A DNA stretch of 64,000 nt from an uncultured Lachnospiraceae bacterium (lineage in GTDB: Bacteria > Bacillota > Clostridia > Lachnospirales > Lachnospiraceae). The DNA is taken from assembly GCA_902476265.1 (NCBI GenBank), contig CABSCP010000021.1, positions 10,571 through 74,570 on the forward strand, in the 5' to 3' direction. The position numbers and the translations under genes were made by a program. This document shows, one piece after another, positions 1 to 7,692 of this stretch. Below the pieces are notes generated by a model that was not told the DNA's origin, ran no database searches, and saw only the letters and a program-made list of their open reading frames with translations. Numbering within the stretch: the first letter of the stretch is position 1; every line of letters starts with the position of its first letter.

Positions 1-2
1 AA

Positions 3-359
3 TCCCAGCTTCGTACATATGATAATAAAATCGATTACAGCACCGTGAACTTAAATGTGGAAGAGGTTGCCAGATATGAGCCTCATGAGGCGAAAAGCGC
101 CGGGGAGCGGATCAGTCAGGGCTTTATGACGAATCTGTACCGGGTGGGCAGCGGTCTTAAAAATTTCGCGATTGAGTTTGTGATCGCACTGCCGTTTTTA
201 CTGACCGCTGCCATCATCATCGGCATCGGAGCAGGAATCCTGTTCCTTTTCATCCGCGCCGGGGAAAAGCAGGCGGTCAAAAAGAAGGAAAAAGCGGCAA
301 ATAATAGAGCGGCACAGAATGCAAAACCGGAACAAAAAGAGGAAGAGAGAAAAGAATAA
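3..359 (+). CDS. DUF4349-type membrane protein, C-terminal part (partial at window edge)
   Basis: The reading frame is already open at the window edge, so only the last ~118 residues are present. Visible parts: the end of an extracytoplasmic domain (IDYSTVNLNVEEV, a phrase typical of the end of the DUF4349 domain), an amphipathic stretch, one strong transmembrane helix (about FAIEFVIALPFLLTAAIIIG onward) and a short, very charged Lys/Glu-rich cytoplasmic tail. DUF4349 proteins are usually lipoproteins or membrane-anchored proteins of unknown function with a single C-terminal helix, which fits. The stop lies 2 bases before era, so the two genes are probably co-transcribed. The true start lies outside the window. 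An internal ATG-like start at 45 is not the real one. Confidence 0.8.
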   Translation, partial: SQLRTYDNKIDYSTVNLNVEEVARYEPHEAKSAGERISQGFMTNLYRVGSGLKNFAIEFVIALPFLLTAAIIIGIGAGILFLFIRAGEKQAVKKKEKAANNRAAQNAKPEQKEEERKE

Positions 360-361
360 GA

Positions 362-1267
362 ATGGAAAACAAACAGTATAAATCAGGATTCGTCACCCTT
401 GTGGGCAGGCCCAACGTAGGAAAATCCACATTGATGAACCATCTGATCGGGCAGAAAATCGCCATCACCTCCAATAAGCCCCAGACCACCAGAAACCGGA
501 TTCAGACCGTCTATACGGGGGAAAAAGGGCAGATCGTTTTCCTGGACACACCCGGTATCCATAAGGCAAAGAATAAGCTGGGCAGCTATATGGTGAATGT
601 GGCGGAAAGCACGTTAAAAGATGTGGATGTGGTTCTCTGGCTGGTGGAGCCGACCACCTTTATCGGCGCCGGAGAAAGGCACATTCTGGATCAGCTCAAA
701 CGCTGTAAGCTGCCGGTGATTCTGGTCATCAACAAGGTTGATACTGTGAAAAAGGACGCTGTCATGGCAGCCATAGAAACTTACCGCAAAGAGATGGAGT
801 TTGCGGATATCGTTCCGGTATCCGCCCTTCGCAGCAATAATACGGATACCCTGCTGGACTGTATTTTTAAATATCTGCCCTATGGGGAGCCGTTCTACGA
901 TGAAGATACCATTACGGATCAGCCCCAGCGCCAGATTGTGGCGGAAATGATCCGGGAAAAGGCGCTGCGCTGTCTGGAGGAAGAAATCCCTCACGGAATT
1001 GCAGTGGCCATTGATCAGATGAAGTTTAAGGATTCCATTGTGGATATCGACGCCACCATCATCTGTGAGAAGGATTCCCACAAGGGGATTATCATCGGAA
1101 AGCAGGGGAGTATGCTCAAAAAAATCGGCTCCCAGGCCAGACGCGATATCGAAAATATGCTGGAATGCCAGGTGAATCTTCAACTTTGGGTGAAGGTGAA
1201 AAAGGACTGGCGGGACAGCGATTTCCTTCTGAAGAATTTTGGATACAATCCTGCAGACAAGGATTGA
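362..1267 (+). CDS. era: GTPase Era
   Basis: 301 residues, the normal length for Era, an essential GTPase that binds 16S rRNA near its 3' end and helps mature the 30S subunit. All GTPase motifs are visible: the P-loop GRPNVGKST near residue 15, DTPG (G3) near residue 60, and NKVD (G4) near residue 122. The C-terminal third is a KH RNA-binding domain with the IIGKQGSMLKKIG loop. The start ATG is 2 bases after the preceding stop, with an AGAGAAAAG-type ribosome site in the end of that gene. Era next to a YqzL-like protein and recO is a standard Firmicutes order. Confidence 0.97.
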   Translation: MENKQYKSGFVTLVGRPNVGKSTLMNHLIGQKIAITSNKPQTTRNRIQTVYTGEKGQIVFLDTPGIHKAKNKLGSYMVNVAESTLKDVDVVLWLVEPTTFIGAGERHILDQLKRCKLPVILVINKVDTVKKDAVMAAIETYRKEMEFADIVPVSALRSNNTDTLLDCIFKYLPYGEPFYDEDTITDQPQRQIVAEMIREKALRCLEEEIPHGIAVAIDQMKFKDSIVDIDATIICEKDSHKGIIIGKQGSMLKKIGSQARRDIENMLECQVNLQLWVKVKKDWRDSDFLLKNFGYNPADKD

Positions 1268-1336
1268 GGCGCATAGAAAAGACGAAAAAAGCAAACCCTA
1301 TGGACATAAAGGAAGTGAACATATGGGAGGCTTATG

Positions 1337-1582
1337 ATGAAGGAATCAAATTACTGGGATCAGTTTTTTAAGTCCGGGAGCATACAGGATTACTTAAATT
1401 ACCGGGCGGAAACGAAAGAGACAAAAGCCGAAGAAGGAAGCGCTGTGACAGGTGGCAGCGCTTCCTTCACCGGTTCTTACCGGGCAGAGGCAGAATGCAG
1501 AAGACAGGATGGTGCAGGTTATGCAGGACCGTGTGCAGGTAACGGGGATCGTTTTGAAGGCGGAACCCATCGGGGAGTATGA
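1337..1582 (+). CDS. yqzL: YqzL-like small protein
   Basis: About 81 residues. The N-terminal part (ESNYWDQFFKSGSIQDYLNY) matches the short YqzL-like proteins found between era and recO in Firmicutes: an aromatic W..FF core followed by SG(S/D)I..YL. The function of YqzL is not known. GGGAGG at 1325-1330 is spaced better for the second of two adjacent ATGs (1337) than for 1334. Family members are usually around 50 residues. Here the tail is Cys/Arg/Gly-rich, low quality as protein sequence, and overlaps recO by about 60 bases in another frame. The tail may therefore be a read-through extension after loss of an earlier stop. Confidence 0.65.
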   Translation: MKESNYWDQFFKSGSIQDYLNYRAETKETKAEEGSAVTGGSASFTGSYRAEAECRRQDGAGYAGPCAGNGDRFEGGTHRGV

Positions 1583-2165
1583 CAGAAGAGTGGTGCTCCT
1601 GACAAAAGAAAGGGGAAAAATCTCCGCTTTTGCCAGAGGGGCCAGGAAACAGACCAGCCGGTTTTTGGCTCCCACCAGCCCTTTTACCTTCGGAACTTTT
1701 GAAATGTTTGAGGGGAAAACATCTTATAACATCTGCGAAGTCTATGCTTCCAATTATTTTGAAGCGCTCAGACAGGATTTTGAAGGCGCCTATTACGGCA
1801 TGTATTTTCTGGAGCTTTGCGATTACTGCACCCGGGAAAACAATGATGAAAAAGAAATATTGAAGCTTCTGTACCAGTCCCTTCGGGCGCTCACGGCAGT
1901 GAGCCTAAAAAGACAGCTGGTACGGGCGGTTTTTGAAATAAAACTGGTGGCTTTAAACGGGGAATTTCCGGGGATGCCGGCGGGAAACTTTGAAGAGACC
2001 ACGCTCTATGCAGTGGATTTCATTGTCCGCACTCCTGTGGAGAAACTTTATACGTTTACCGTGAAGGAGTCCGTGCTTTTGGAACTGGTGAAAATAGCGC
2101 AGAAATACAGGGAAGACTGCCTGCCTGGCAGGTTTAAGACCCTGGAGATCCTGCAAAGTTTATGA
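1521..2165 (+). CDS. recO: DNA repair protein RecO
   Basis: RecO loads RecA onto SSB-coated single-stranded DNA together with RecR in the RecFOR gap-repair pathway. The N-terminal OB-fold shows the family signature: VTGIVLKAEPIGEYDRRVV, then LLTKERGKISAFARGARK at about residues 25-45. The start at 1521 (MQDRVQVTG) is chosen because RecO proteins begin just before this block and because AGGATGG at 1506-1512 is well placed. An in-frame ATG at 1509 and one at 1452 would add residues with no RecO similarity. About 214 residues, slightly shorter than Bacillus RecO, and I see no C-terminal zinc-finger cysteines. Overlaps the yqzL-like gene. Confidence 0.9.
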   Translation: MQDRVQVTGIVLKAEPIGEYDRRVVLLTKERGKISAFARGARKQTSRFLAPTSPFTFGTFEMFEGKTSYNICEVYASNYFEALRQDFEGAYYGMYFLELCDYCTRENNDEKEILKLLYQSLRALTAVSLKRQLVRAVFEIKLVALNGEFPGMPAGNFEETTLYAVDFIVRTPVEKLYTFTVKESVLLELVKIAQKYREDCLPGRFKTLEILQSL

Positions 2166-2173
2166 AGTAAAGG

Positions 2174-2202
2174 TTGAAAAAGAGTGTGATGTCGGCTATA
2201 AT
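2174..2202 (+). promoter_or_regulatory. Sigma-A promoter for lipoprotein-glyQS
   Basis: TTGAAA at 2174-2179 and TATAAT at 2197-2202 with a 17-base spacer, a near-consensus housekeeping promoter. It sits just after recO and about 45 bases before the lipoprotein start, so it probably drives the lipoprotein and glyQS together. Confidence 0.75.
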
Positions 2203-2244
2203 GTTAGCGTTGATGCACAAATGCTACATAGAGGGGAGCAGAGG

Positions 2245-2841
2245 ATGCGAAAGAGTTTAATACTGGCAGCGGCTGTTGTTTGTCTGACGGCGGTCTTTGC
2301 AGGATGCGGCAGCGGCGAATCTGCGGTGACGGAAACGACAATCGATGTGAAGAAAAACGGCAGCGTGGTACACACCATTGTGGAGGATTTTACAGAAGAT
2401 TATTACGATTTACAGGGGCTTGAGAATACGATCCAGAGTTCCTGCAGCGCCTATAATGAAGGCGCCGGGGAAGAATCGGTCACGGTGGAAAGCGTCAGTG
2501 CCAAGGACGGGGTTGTCACAGTAGTCATGAACTATAAGGATACCTCTTCCTATGCGGGATATAATAAACAGGCCCTTTTCACAGGAACGATCAAGGATGC
2601 TTTCAAGGCCGGTTATGATTTGAATGTGACCCTTCTGCCTGCAGGAGGAGATGGAGCGGCAATCGGTAAGGAAGAACTGCTGGGTATGGGAGAAAAGCAT
2701 GTTGTGATCGTCCGGGAGGCGGTCAATGTGAAAGTGTGGGATAAGATCCTTTACTACTCGGAGGATGTGATCCCCACAGAGAATGTGAAAACGGTATCTG
2801 TCACAGACGGCAATATGCTGACTTACATTGTGTTTGATTAA
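2245..2841 (+). CDS. Uncharacterised lipoprotein
   Basis: 198 residues. Start at 2245 (MRKSLILAAAVV), preceded by GAGGGGAGCAGAGG. An earlier in-frame ATG at 2221 would put charged residues ahead of the signal peptide. A lipoprotein signal peptide ends in the lipobox VFAGC (cysteine near residue 19), so the mature protein should be lipid-anchored on the outer face of the membrane. The remainder is acidic and beta-rich with no recognised domain. Its 24-base spacing to glyQS and the strong promoter ahead suggest shared transcription with the synthetase, but I see no functional link. No function is assigned. Confidence 0.8.
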   Translation: MRKSLILAAAVVCLTAVFAGCGSGESAVTETTIDVKKNGSVVHTIVEDFTEDYYDLQGLENTIQSSCSAYNEGAGEESVTVESVSAKDGVVTVVMNYKDTSSYAGYNKQALFTGTIKDAFKAGYDLNVTLLPAGGDGAAIGKEELLGMGEKHVVIVREAVNVKVWDKILYYSEDVIPTENVKTVSVTDGNMLTYIVFD

Positions 2842-2865
2842 TTTTTGAAAACAAAAGGAGATAAA

Positions 2866-4257
2866 ATGATGGAAAAGTCTATGGACAAAATTGTTGCGCT
2901 GGCCAAGGCCAGAGGGTTTGTATACCCCGGTTCCGAAATTTACGGCGGTCTTGCCAATACATGGGACTACGGCAATCTGGGCGTAGAGCTGAAAAATAAT
3001 GTAAAGCGCGCATGGTGGCAGAAATTCATCCAGGAGAATCCCTATAATGTGGGCGTGGACTGTGCGATTCTGATGAATCCCCAGACCTGGATTGCATCCG
3101 GACATCTGGGCGGTTTCTCCGATCCGCTGATGGACTGTAAGGAATGCCATGAGCGTTTCCGTGCGGATAAGATCATTGAGGATTTTGCGGCAGATAATCA
3201 GATTGATCTGGGCGGATCCGTGGACGGCTGGAGCCAGGAAGAAATGATGAAATTCATTGAAGAGCACCGGATTCCCTGTCCCACCTGCGGCAAACATAAT
3301 TTTACCGATATCCGTCAGTTCAACCTGATGTTCAAAACCTTCCAGGGCGTGACCGAAGATGCGAAGAATACCGTTTATCTGCGTCCCGAAACTGCTCAGG
3401 GTATTTTTGTAAACTTTAAGAATGTACAGCGTACCTCCAGAAAGAAAATCCCCTTCGGCATCGGCCAGATCGGGAAATCTTTCCGCAACGAGATCACACC
3501 CGGCAACTTCACTTTCCGTACCCGTGAATTTGAACAGATGGAGCTTGAATTTTTCTGTGAACCCGATACGGATCTGGAGTGGTTTGCATACTGGAAGCAG
3601 TTCTGCATCGACTGGCTGCAGACGCTGGGGATCAAGCCGGAAGAGATGCGCGTGAGGGATCATGAGAAAGAAGAACTTTCCTTCTACTCCAAAGCGACTT
3701 CCGACATCGAGTTCTTATTCCCTTTTGGCTGGGGAGAACTCTGGGGTATTGCGGACAGGACAGATTATGACCTGACGCAGCATGCAAATGTATCCGGACA
3801 GGATCTGACCTATTTTGACGACAGCAAGAATGTGAAATATATCCCCTATGTGGTAGAACCTTCCCTGGGCGCAGACCGCGTGGTGCTGGCTTTCCTATGC
3901 GCAGCTTACGATGAGGAAGAGCTGGAAGGCGGGGATATGCGCACCGTGCTCCGATTCCATCCTGCGCTGGCACCTGTGAAAATCGGTGTGCTTCCCCTTT
4001 CCAAGAAGCTCAACGAGGGTGCGGAGAAAATTTATGCGCAGCTTTCCAAAAAGTATAACTGTGAATTTGACGACAGAGGGAATATTGGTAAGAGATACCG
4101 CCGTCAGGATGAAATCGGTACGCCGTTCTGCGTTACATACGATTTTGATTCTGAAACAGACGGCTGCGTGACCGTCCGTTTCCGCGATTCCATGGAACAG
4201 GAACGTGTTGCGATTGCGGATCTGGATGCTTATTTTGCCGATAAGTTTACATTTTGA
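2866..4257 (+). CDS. glyQS: Glycyl-tRNA synthetase, single-chain alpha2 type
   Basis: 463 residues. Class II synthetase charging tRNA-Gly. Motifs include the N-terminal ARGFVYPGSEIYGG, the motif 2 region FRNEITPGNFTFRTREFEQME, and the C-terminal anticodon-binding domain beginning near KIGVLPLSKK. A CxxC...CxxC zinc-like insertion (MDCKECHERF, CPTCGKHNF) is present in the N-terminal half, as in this alpha2 family. AAAGGAG at 2854-2860 supports ATG 2866 or the next codon, 2869. An upstream in-frame ATG at 2845 lacks a ribosome site. No T-box leader is visible, and the gene follows a lipoprotein by 24 bases. Confidence 0.96.
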   Translation: MMEKSMDKIVALAKARGFVYPGSEIYGGLANTWDYGNLGVELKNNVKRAWWQKFIQENPYNVGVDCAILMNPQTWIASGHLGGFSDPLMDCKECHERFRADKIIEDFAADNQIDLGGSVDGWSQEEMMKFIEEHRIPCPTCGKHNFTDIRQFNLMFKTFQGVTEDAKNTVYLRPETAQGIFVNFKNVQRTSRKKIPFGIGQIGKSFRNEITPGNFTFRTREFEQMELEFFCEPDTDLEWFAYWKQFCIDWLQTLGIKPEEMRVRDHEKEELSFYSKATSDIEFLFPFGWGELWGIADRTDYDLTQHANVSGQDLTYFDDSKNVKYIPYVVEPSLGADRVVLAFLCAAYDEEELEGGDMRTVLRFHPALAPVKIGVLPLSKKLNEGAEKIYAQLSKKYNCEFDDRGNIGKRYRRQDEIGTPFCVTYDFDSETDGCVTVRFRDSMEQERVAIADLDAYFADKFTF

Positions 4258-4282
4258 CCGTTTTAAAAAACAGACCATAGGT

Positions 4283-4313
4283 AAAAGGGCAGAATTTTTA
4301 TTCTGCCCTTTTT
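4283..4313 (+). terminator. Rho-independent terminator after glyQS
   Basis: AAAAGGGCAGAAT and ATTCTGCCCTTTTT form a long stem with a tiny T-rich loop. The symmetric A and T flanks could make it bidirectional. It ends the lipoprotein-glyQS transcript. Confidence 0.85.
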
Positions 4314-4349
4314 AAGCAGATATTTGCAAAGGTGAGGAAGTGGCACAAT

Positions 4350-7300
4350 ATGGATGAAAAAAAAGCGTTCGCCATACTCGGCGCAGAGATAACCAAAGAG
4401 GAAAATGTGATTAAAGATGCCTACCGGGCGAAGTTAAAGCTCGTAAATCCGGAAGATGACCCGGAGGGATTTAAGCAGCTCCGTGCTGCCTATGAGGCGG
4501 CTTTGTCCTACGCTGCATCCCGGGAAAAAGAAAATGAGGAGATCGACGAAACACCTTCCGGGCTGTTTGTTCAGAAGGCGGCCGCGCTTTATGAATCCAT
4601 AGAAGGCCGCCAGGATGAAAACGCCTGGCGCAGACTGTTTCAGGAGCCCGCGTTTCTGGACCTGGAGGAAGAGGAGAACTGCAGGGAGAAGCTGCTGGCA
4701 TGGATGATGAACCACTGTTATCTGCCCACACAGATCTGGAAGGTGCTGGATGAAAAACTGCAGATTGCGGAAGAAAAAGAGGCTCTTTACGAAAAATTCC
4801 CGAAAGATTTTATTGATTTTGCCGTGCGCAAAATACAAAAAGGGGAAGATTTTGAGTTTGAGCAGCTGGAAGGTCCTGAGGGATCGGATCTGGACGGCTG
4901 GATTTTCCTGTTCGCCAAGGCGGGCAGGGAAGAGAGTGACAAAAACTATGACGCCATGGAACAGACCATTCAGGAGGCGGAAGAAAAAGGAATTTCCCAT
5001 CCGGCCCTTTCTATGATGAAAGCCAGGCTGCTGTGTGAAAAAGACCGGAAAGAAGAAGGCGACCGGATTGTGGAGACTCTTTTGGAGGGCCCGTTTGCAG
5101 AGACCTTAAATGTCCGGTATCAGTCGGCCGAATACTGGTGGCAGAGCGGCAGGACAGAAAAGGCCGTTCCGCTGTTTCTGAAAATAAAGGAAGAAAATAA
5201 GGGACATTATATGGCCAACAGACGGCTGGCCCAGTGGCATCTGGAAAAAGAGGCGTTTTCCCAGGCAAAAGAATGTGTGAATGTCCTGCTATCCTATCCG
5301 CTGGACGATGAGTGCAGAGAACTGGTGAACCGGGTCAACACCGGGCTGGAGGCAGAACTCACCGCCAGGCTTACAGAAATGCCGCAGGACCTGAAAGCGC
5401 GGATGGATCTTTGCTGGTGCCATCTGCAGAATGAAAAACCGGAGACCGCCATCGCGCTGATGGAAGGAATTGTGCCTTTGCCGGAACAAGAAAAAGACTA
5501 TGTCAATCTGATGGGCAAAGTCTATTATTATGCAAAGCAGTACGACAGGGCGGAACCCGTGATCCGGCGGTGGGCTGTGCTTTTGGAGGAACAGATGCCC
5601 GAGGAGGCCCGGGAGGCGGAGGATGATGAAGAGCGCCTTGCAACCGCCCATTCCATGCTTTCCCAGATTTTGACGGAGCGCGCAAAGCAGGCGGAAGGAA
5701 CAGAGCGGGAGGATGCCTTTGGGGCCGCCGTCCGGGAGCTGGATAAGGCTGAGCGGGCCCATTACAATCCGGGACAGGAGTATGGGAAAGCTTCTGTTTT
5801 CTGGGAATGGGGAAAATATGAAGAATGCGTGAAGATCTGCGGAAAGCTGACGGAGGAATATCCGGATTTTTCGGCAGCCTTTGTGCTGCATCAAAAAGCC
5901 TGCGCAAAACTCTTTGACGCTTCGGGCGTGATCGGTGACTATTTCGCTCTCCGCCGTTTGATGCCGGACTATATGCCTTCCTGGGAACTGGCGGCAGAAG
6001 TCTATTATCAGTTAAAAAGGCCCGAGGACCTTGATCAGCTGCTTGCGGATGCAGAGCAGAGCCAAACCCTCACTCCATGTCTGAAAAAGTATCGTTTCCA
6101 GCGGATGGCGGAGCAGGCGGAAAACAAAAAAGAACTGACGGATGCGCTGGAATATGCCCAAAAAGTCAGTGAAGAATGGGAACAGGAAAAGGGAGAGGAA
6201 GACAATAAAGCGGAGCTTTATTCCGAACGCGCCAGGAATTACTGGCGGCTGGAGGAGTATGAAACCGCTTTGGAACTGATCGGGAAAGCGATCTCTCTCT
6301 CCGGTAACCTGATGTATGTTTATATCAGGGCCGGCATCAAAAAGGATCAGGGAGAATATGAGGAAGCGCTGGAATGCTATTTAAAATGCCGGGCGGAATA
6401 TGATGAAACGCCCCATTTTTACTCCAATATAGGAGAATGTTATTATAAGCTGGGCCGTTATGGGGATGCGCTGCCGAATCTGAAAAAAGCGGTGGAAATC
6501 AAGCCGGACAATCCGGTCTGCTGTGCCTGGATCATCCGCATCTTAAAAAGGGAGATGGAAAAAAAGGAGCAGCTGGATCAGATGGAGGAAGCCCGCCGTT
6601 ATGCCGACCTGATGATTGAACACCGCCCGGAATCTTTCTTTTTCATTGAAAGAGGCCTTTTATACGTGCTGGCCCAGGACTATGAGAGCGCTGCCGGTGA
6701 TTTTGAACAGGCGGTGAAGGCGGATGATAAGGATCCCTTTGCCTACAGCAATCTGGCCCGGATGTACCGGCTTTTGGACAGGCTGCCCGAGGCGGAGGAA
6801 CAGGCGCGCCTGGCGGTGAAAAATATGGAGTTCGATCCCGCGCCGTACCATCATGAGGTGCTGGGAAATGTGTACTGGCAGATGCGCAGATACGAAGATG
6901 CCGCGGCCGCTTTTCGGACAAACTGGGAGCGTTACCCGGATCAAAGGGTGAAATTCATTGACGATATGGTTACCCTCTATCTGGATATGGGAAAATGGCA
7001 GGATGCCATGGAACTACTGAAGAAGGTTTACCGGGAAAGCGATAAGGAATACGGAAAAAAGACAGTGGAAATATACTGCAGCGCCGGCTTTTTTGAAGAG
7101 GCTGTCCGGTTTGTAAAGCATCACTATAAAATGGCCGGATTCGATGAAAAACAGATGCAGGAAACGCTGGCGGACATTTATTGGTATCAGGGAAATTTAA
7201 AAAAGGCAGCCTGGTTTATCACAAAAGCGTTAAAGAACTATCCTGCGGAGAAGGGACATTATCCGGTTCTGTGCAGGAGGGCCGCGGGCATCTTCTTTTT

Positions 7301-7679
7301 CATGGGAAAGAGGGATATGGCCCGGCTCTGGGCGAACAGGGCGCTCCGGTTTTATGAGGGGCAGGGCGGTTTTGAAAAATGGCTGAATCCGCCGGACGGC
7401 GGCTTAAACAGAATGTATCTGTTCGGCTGTCTCCAGCTGTATGCAGGAAACCGGGAAACGGCGATGCAGATGGTGACGGAGATGAAACAACGTCCCCGGT
7501 GCACTTACTGTACCCATTGCTGCTGTACGGATGCCTGGGAATTGGAAGCGGGAATTTTGACTGCGGACGGCGATTACGCGGGCGCGGCAGAAATATATGA
7601 GCGGATTTTGAAGGAGTCCGGCAGGGATAAGGATGTGAAGATGAAGCTGGGCCTTTTAAAAAAGGACGGAAAGCTGTAA
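4350..7679 (+). CDS. Large J-domain-like / TPR-repeat protein
   Basis: About 1109 residues. The first ~60 residues align to a J-domain: KKAFAILGAEITKEENVIKDAYRAKL (helices I-II) and GFKQLRAAYEAAL (helix III). The HPD tripeptide between helices II and III, essential for stimulating Hsp70, is replaced by NPED. The rest is helical repeat. Clear TPR units occur around residues 640-860 (for example GEYEEALECYL, NIGECYYKLGRYGDAL, NLARMYRLLDRLPEAEEQA) and again near 950-1090. No signal peptide or membrane segment, so probably cytoplasmic. It ends 13 bases before an HscC-type Hsp70 and is probably translated with it, which suggests a dedicated co-chaperone or client-recruiting scaffold. ATG 4350 is preferred; GTG 4332 sits on top of its own ribosome site. 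Confidence 0.75.
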   Translation: MDEKKAFAILGAEITKEENVIKDAYRAKLKLVNPEDDPEGFKQLRAAYEAALSYAASREKENEEIDETPSGLFVQKAAALYESIEGRQDENAWRRLFQEPAFLDLEEEENCREKLLAWMMNHCYLPTQIWKVLDEKLQIAEEKEALYEKFPKDFIDFAVRKIQKGEDFEFEQLEGPEGSDLDGWIFLFAKAGREESDKNYDAMEQTIQEAEEKGISHPALSMMKARLLCEKDRKEEGDRIVETLLEGPFAETLNVRYQSAEYWWQSGRTEKAVPLFLKIKEENKGHYMANRRLAQWHLEKEAFSQAKECVNVLLSYPLDDECRELVNRVNTGLEAELTARLTEMPQDLKARMDLCWCHLQNEKPETAIALMEGIVPLPEQEKDYVNLMGKVYYYAKQYDRAEPVIRRWAVLLEEQMPEEAREAEDDEERLATAHSMLSQILTERAKQAEGTEREDAFGAAVRELDKAERAHYNPGQEYGKASVFWEWGKYEECVKICGKLTEEYPDFSAAFVLHQKACAKLFDASGVIGDYFALRRLMPDYMPSWELAAEVYYQLKRPEDLDQLLADAEQSQTLTPCLKKYRFQRMAEQAENKKELTDALEYAQKVSEEWEQEKGEEDNKAELYSERARNYWRLEEYETALELIGKAISLSGNLMYVYIRAGIKKDQGEYEEALECYLKCRAEYDETPHFYSNIGECYYKLGRYGDALPNLKKAVEIKPDNPVCCAWIIRILKREMEKKEQLDQMEEARRYADLMIEHRPESFFFIERGLLYVLAQDYESAAGDFEQAVKADDKDPFAYSNLARMYRLLDRLPEAEEQARLAVKNMEFDPAPYHHEVLGNVYWQMRRYEDAAAAFRTNWERYPDQRVKFIDDMVTLYLDMGKWQDAMELLKKVYRESDKEYGKKTVEIYCSAGFFEEAVRFVKHHYKMAGFDEKQMQETLADIYWYQGNLKKAAWFITKALKNYPAEKGHYPVLCRRAAGIFFFMGKRDMARLWANRALRFYEGQGGFEKWLNPPDGGLNRMYLFGCLQLYAGNRETAMQMVTEMKQRPRCTYCTHCCCTDAWELEAGILTADGDYAGAAEIYERILKESGRDKDVKMKLGLLKKDGKL

Positions 7680-7692
7680 GAAGAGGTGGAAC

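Noticed and set aside
2842..2865. T-box leader before glyQS
   Set aside because: Only 24 bases separate the lipoprotein and glyQS; no T-box structure or tRNA-binding sequence can fit.
2410..3663. Long open frame on the minus strand opposite the lipoprotein and glyQS
   Set aside because: It is antisense to well-supported genes, its protein is compositionally odd (His/Phe-rich), and it has no ribosome site. A codon-bias shadow.
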